This document shows positions 13,260-16,133 of a stretch of 16,133 nucleotides of DNA, piece by piece. A program made the position numbers and the translations under genes. The DNA is from DATECU01 sp035286745 (lineage in GTDB: Bacteria; Acidobacteriota; Vicinamibacteria; Fen-336). The DNA is taken from the NCBI GenBank assembly GCA_035286745.1, contig DATECU010000148.1, positions 1-16,133 of the forward strand. The letters are read 5' to 3'. A model generated the notes under the pieces. The model saw only the letters and a list, made by a program, of their open reading frames with translations. It ran no database searches and was not told the DNA's origin. Numbering within the stretch: the first letter of the stretch is position 1; every line of letters starts with the position of its first letter.

Positions 13260-14159
13260 ATGCCGTTCGTTCTCGGGATTGACGCCGGCGGGACCAAGAC
13301 CGTCGGCCTGCTGGCGGACGAAACCGGGCGGGTGCTGGCCGAGTCGCGTGGTTCCGGGGCCAACTTGCAGGTGCACGGCGAGCTCGAGGTGGAGAAGGTC
13401 TTCCACGCCATCATCGAGGCGGTGGCGCCGGGCCACCCCATCCACGCCTTGTGTCTGGGCATCGCCGGGGTCGATCGACCTAACGATCAGGAGGTGATTC
13501 GCGGCTTGCTTCGTCGCCTGGGCTACCGGGAGCGAGTCACCGTAGTGAACGATGCGGTGATCGCACTGGTGGCCGGAGCGCCCGAACGCTTCGGCGTGGT
13601 GCTGCTGGCGGGCACCGGATCCATCGCCTACGGGCAGGACCGGAGCGGCCGTTCGGTCCGCTCGGGGGGGTACGGCTTCCTGCTGGCGGACGAGGGTTCG
13701 GGCTACTGGCTGGGGCATCAGGCCCTGCGGGCCGCCGTCCGGGCCGGCGATGGTCGAGGTGAGCCGACGGAGCTTCGCCGGCTGGTGTTCGAGGCCATGG
13801 AGGTGGATTCCATGGACGGCCTGATCCCGCGCGTCTACGAGAAGGGGATCGAGAAGCACAAGGTGGCGGCGCTCGCCGGTCTGGTGCAGAAAGCGGCGGA
13901 CCAGGGTGACGCCGCGGCCGAGCGGCTGCTCCAGGCGGGAGCCCAGGAGCTGGTGCTGGCGGCCCGGGCGGTGGCCGCCGGGCTCTCCCTGGGTGGCGAG
14001 GAGTTCCCGGTGGTGCTGGCAGGCGGGGTCTTCAGAGCCTGCCCCTCGCTCCACCGCCGCATCGAGGGCGATCTGAATATGCCTAACGGAAAGGTGTCGC
14101 TTCTGACCGTGGAGCCCGCGCGAGGGGCGGTGACGCTGGCCCTCGACCTCGTGCCATGA
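13260..14159 (+). CDS. BadF/BadG-type N-acetyl-amino-sugar kinase (GlcNAc kinase / MurK-like)
   Basis: The 299-residue protein belongs to the ASKHA fold. Phosphate-1 loop IDAGGTKT (7-14) is followed by the catalytic-Asp region VVNDAVIAL (D98), phosphate-2 AGTGS (117-121), GGYGFLLADEGSGYWLG (136-152) and adenosine-motif VVLAGGVFRAC near the C-terminus. The DEGSG(Y/W)xxG motif is characteristic of the BadF/BadG/BcrA/BcrD family members that phosphorylate N-acetylglucosamine. Clostridium MurK, from this family, phosphorylates both GlcNAc and MurNAc. Because a YdjC-type deacetylase follows with a 4-nt ATGA overlap and murQ faces it 1 kb away, a role in cell-wall amino-sugar salvage is likely. Whether the substrate is GlcNAc, MurNAc or both cannot be told from sequence. 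2-Hydroxyacyl-CoA dehydratase activator is an unlikely alternative: no dehydratase is nearby and the cluster Cys pair is missing. Confidence 0.85.
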   Translation: MPFVLGIDAGGTKTVGLLADETGRVLAESRGSGANLQVHGELEVEKVFHAIIEAVAPGHPIHALCLGIAGVDRPNDQEVIRGLLRRLGYRERVTVVNDAVIALVAGAPERFGVVLLAGTGSIAYGQDRSGRSVRSGGYGFLLADEGSGYWLGHQALRAAVRAGDGRGEPTELRRLVFEAMEVDSMDGLIPRVYEKGIEKHKVAALAGLVQKAADQGDAAAERLLQAGAQELVLAARAVAAGLSLGGEEFPVVLAGGVFRACPSLHRRIEGDLNMPNGKVSLLTVEPARGAVTLALDLVP

Positions 14160-14935
14160 GCCTCGCCAAACGACTCATCGTCAACGCCGACGATTTCGGG
14201 CGTACCCCGGGAGTGAACGCCGGAATCGTCGAGGCCTACAAGCGCGGGATCGTGACCAGCACCACGTTGATGGTGAACTTCGCCGCCTCGGCGGAGGCCG
14301 CCGCTCTGGCTCGCGAGAACCCGGCTCTGGGGGTGGGACTGCACCTGGCTTTGACCGGAGGGAAGCCGACCCTGCCCCCGGACCAGGTGCTGAGCCTGGT
14401 CGATGGTCACGGCCTGCTGCCCGCGAAACCGGACGGCCTGGCCGGCGCGCGGCCTGCCGAGATCCTGGCCGAGGCGCGGGCGCAGCTCCAGCGCTTCCGC
14501 GAGCTCTTGGGGCGCAACCCGACTCACTTCGACAGCCACCACCACTCGCATCGGCTGCCCGATGTGTGTGAGGCCCTGGTCACCCTGTCGTGGGAGACCG
14601 GGCTTCCGGTGCGGAATGCCGCGCCCGCCATGGCCCAGAGGTTCCAGCGCGAAGGCATCCCCACTCCCGACGCCTTCTTGGAGGGCTTCTTCGACCAGAG
14701 CGCCACCAGCGAGGACCTGCTCAAGATCTTGTGTGAGGTGGGGCCGGGCGTCACCGAGCTGATGTGCCACCCGGCGCGAGTGGACGAAGAGCTCAGGGCT
14801 GGCAGCAGCTATGCCGAGGTCCGCGATCGGGAGCGGGAGATCCTGACCCACCCGGAGACACGGGCCGCCATCCAATCCCTGGGCATTCGGCTGGTGCACT
14901 TCGGCGACCTAGGCACTGACCAGGGCCGCGGCTGA
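14156..14935 (+). CDS. YdjC/ChbG/HpnK family carbohydrate deacetylase
   Basis: The 259-residue protein has the metal and catalytic motifs of the YdjC family. These are NADDFG (D12, D13), GLHLALT (H63), FDSHHHSHRLPDV (H128-H130 and H132) and ELMCHPA (H205). ChbG in E. coli removes one acetyl group from chitobiose phosphate, and HpnK acts in hopanoid synthesis; all are metal-dependent deacetylases with a TIM-barrel-like fold. The ATGA overlap with the kinase gene makes them a two-gene operon. The kinase plus deacetylase pair suggests phosphorylation and N-deacetylation of an acetylated amino sugar or a disaccharide. There are no hopanoid or chitobiose-PTS genes here, so a cell-wall or chitin-fragment substrate is inference. 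All key residues appear intact. Confidence 0.9.
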   Translation: MSLAKRLIVNADDFGRTPGVNAGIVEAYKRGIVTSTTLMVNFAASAEAAALARENPALGVGLHLALTGGKPTLPPDQVLSLVDGHGLLPAKPDGLAGARPAEILAEARAQLQRFRELLGRNPTHFDSHHHSHRLPDVCEALVTLSWETGLPVRNAAPAMAQRFQREGIPTPDAFLEGFFDQSATSEDLLKILCEVGPGVTELMCHPARVDEELRAGSSYAEVRDREREILTHPETRAAIQSLGIRLVHFGDLGTDQGRG

Positions 14936-14962
14936 GGCGCCGCGCGGGAGGTTCCGGGCGGT

Positions 14963-14997
14963 AGCCGTCAGCACACAGCCGTCAGCGCTCAGCGATC
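14963..14997 (+). repeat. Five-unit heptamer array after the deacetylase gene
   Basis: Five in-phase units, AGCCGTC, AGCACAC, AGCCGTC, AGCGCTC and AGCGATC, start 28 bp after the stop codon. This is the most regular plus-sense array in the window. Confidence 0.75.
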
Positions 14998-15052
14998 GAG
15001 CTTTAGGCCACGACAGGCGGCGAGGGGTTGGGGCGCGCTGAAACCTGCCGTA

Positions 15053-15073
15053 GCTGATTGCTGATGGCGACTG
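15053..15073 (-). repeat. Short heptamer array in opposite sense
   Basis: GCTGATT, GCTGATG and GCGACTG are reverse-sense units of the same family. With the array at 14963-14997 they form an inverted pair around 55 bp, between two convergent genes. Confidence 0.55.
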
Positions 15074-15162
15074 CCGCGTCCCGGGCCTCGCGCGTCGCGC
15101 ACCTCGATGCGCAACCTGCGCGGGCCGATCGCCGTCCGCTCCGCTTCTGGCCGGCGGTTTCC

Positions 15163-15209
15163 TCTTCTCCTTCTCTGTGCCTCTCGTGTCTCTGTGGTGT
15201 CCGTCCGTT
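15163..15209. repeat. CTCTGTGGT / CCGTCCGTT dispersed repeat, copy C
   Basis: Contains TTCTCTGTGCC, CTCGTGTCTCTGTGGTG and CCGTCCGTTA. It matches copy B at 2853-2890 in order and orientation. Its last bases form the stop codon of murQ, just as the elements near 2.9 kb abut the stop of the beta-barrel gene. Confidence 0.65.
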
Positions 15210-16133
15210 AGTCGCGCTCGTCGAGAGCCGCGCGCACGTGGCCGCGAGCCTTGGCCAGTCGCCGCCGTGCTTCCGCGGCATCCACCCCGAGGCGGCCGAT
15301 CACGATGGCGGTCTTGACGTCACCGGCCGAGGCCAGAAGAGCTCCCGCCCTGGCCGCAGACACTCGGGCAGCGGCGGCCACGATGCGGCGAGCGCGGTCC
15401 TCGAGCTTCTTCGAGGTCTGCTTGAGGTCGACCATCAGGTTCTCGTAGGCCTTGCCCTGGCGGACCATGGCGGCGGTGGTGATGGCGTTGAGCACCGCCT
15501 TGGTCGCGGAGCCGGCCTTGAGGCGCGTGGAGCCGGTCAGAATCTCGGGTCCGGTGGCGATGCCCACCACCACGTCGGCCAGGGCCGCCAGCCTGGGGTC
15601 CGGGGCGCAGGTCAGGAGGGTGGTCGCTGCTCCCTTGGCGCGGGCCGCGGCCAGCGCGCCCCGCACGAACGGCGTGACCGAGCTGGCCGAGATGCCGATG
15701 AGCAGGTCCTGGCGGCGCAGGCGGCGCCCTTCGCGGCGTCCCACGTCCTCTCGGTCCTCGGCTCCCTCCACGGCCCGGAACACCGCGCCCTCGCCCCCGG
15801 CCATCAGCGCCCGAATCCGTTGCGGAGCGGAGCTAAAGGTGGGAGGGCATTCGGCGGCTTCCAGAACCGCCAGGCGCCCACTGGTGCCGGCGCCCAACAG
15901 CACGACGTCGCCCCCCTGCTCCAAGGTGCGGGCGGCCAGGTTGGCGGCTCGGGTGATGGCCGGCCGCTCGCGGGCGGCGGCCAGCAAGGCCAGCCGGTCT
16001 TCGTCGAGCAGCAGGCCGACGATGTCGGAGGTCGCCATGCGGTCGAGGCCGCGGCTGCGGGGATGGCGACTCTCGGTGAGCAGGCGCGCCCAACGGCTCT
16101 CGGCGACGGGGGCCTTGACCCCGCGCCGGCTCA
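15208..16133 (-). CDS. murQ: N-acetylmuramic acid 6-phosphate etherase MurQ (start beyond right edge)
   Basis: The frame ending in TAA at 15208-15210 stays open to the window edge, giving 307 visible residues. MurQ-like sequence begins upstream of the internal ATG at 16038 (LLTESRHPRSRGLDRMATSDI), so that ATG is not the start. No ATG, GTG or TTG lies between it and the edge. The SIS domain carries LGAGTSGRLAVLEAAECPPTF, AVEGAED, TGSTRLKAGSATKAVLNAI and YENLMVDL. The Glu residues of AECPPT and VEGAED correspond to the proposed catalytic residues of E. coli MurQ. The enzyme cleaves the lactyl ether of MurNAc-6-P to GlcNAc-6-P and D-lactate in muropeptide recycling. ISASSVTPFV replaces the commoner AASGRTPYV, a local deviation in a substrate loop. 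It converges with the kinase-deacetylase pair. Confidence 0.9.
   Translation of the reverse strand, partial: SRRGVKAPVAESRWARLLTESRHPRSRGLDRMATSDIVGLLLDEDRLALLAAARERPAITRAANLAARTLEQGGDVVLLGAGTSGRLAVLEAAECPPTFSSAPQRIRALMAGGEGAVFRAVEGAEDREDVGRREGRRLRRQDLLIGISASSVTPFVRGALAAARAKGAATTLLTCAPDPRLAALADVVVGIATGPEILTGSTRLKAGSATKAVLNAITTAAMVRQGKAYENLMVDLKQTSKKLEDRARRIVAAAARVSAARAGALLASAGDVKTAIVIGRLGVDAAEARRRLAKARGHVRAALDERD

Overview
This is a GC-rich chromosomal window from a Gram-negative bacterium. It encodes a signal-peptide-bearing beta-barrel protein, a lipobox-bearing sulfatase-fold protein and muropeptide-recycling enzymes. The gene style and the intergenic repeat families recall Acidobacteriota or a deltaproteobacterial-type lineage. 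That placement is inference and weak; no rRNA or tRNA is present to test it.

Left region (1-2.9 kb): after the last 25 codons of a plus-strand gene comes a small orphan integron-type cassette array, read on the minus strand. Three imperfect palindromes (912-985, 1607-1681, 2249-2318) have the architecture of integron attC sites: AAC...GTT outer boxes, paired L arms, and two unpaired bases about six nucleotides apart, always on the 5' arm. They separate single-gene cassettes that start with GTG 32-44 nt after a cassette boundary: a BrnT/BrnA toxin-antitoxin pair, a four-TM membrane protein and a solitary PIN-domain protein. A 5'-broken reading frame lies upstream and a possible decayed attC downstream. 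No integron integrase is in the window, so this fits a CALIN (cluster of attC sites lacking an integrase).

Middle-left (2.9-5.8 kb): a minus-strand operon encodes a CPBP intramembrane protease, an exported subtilisin-like S8 protease and a small outer-membrane beta-barrel protein.

Centre (5.9-13.1 kb): a tightly packed plus-strand run encodes a class III-type Sir2 deacylase, RadC, LarC (nickel-pincer cofactor synthesis) and MetG with a C-terminal tRNA-binding domain. The first three genes overlap by 4 nt. A large lipoprotein-like sulfatase-superfamily protein lacking the formylglycine motif follows.

Right (13.2-16.1 kb): a BadF/MurK-type amino-sugar kinase overlaps a YdjC/ChbG-type deacetylase by 4 nt. 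They converge on murQ, which runs off the right edge. Together they form an amino-sugar / peptidoglycan-recycling neighbourhood.

Two dispersed repeat families punctuate gene ends. One is a 7-bp tandem repeat (GGTCAGC-like) placed at or just after stop codons at five loci. The other is a roughly 40-bp element containing CTCTGTGGT and CCGTCCGTT.
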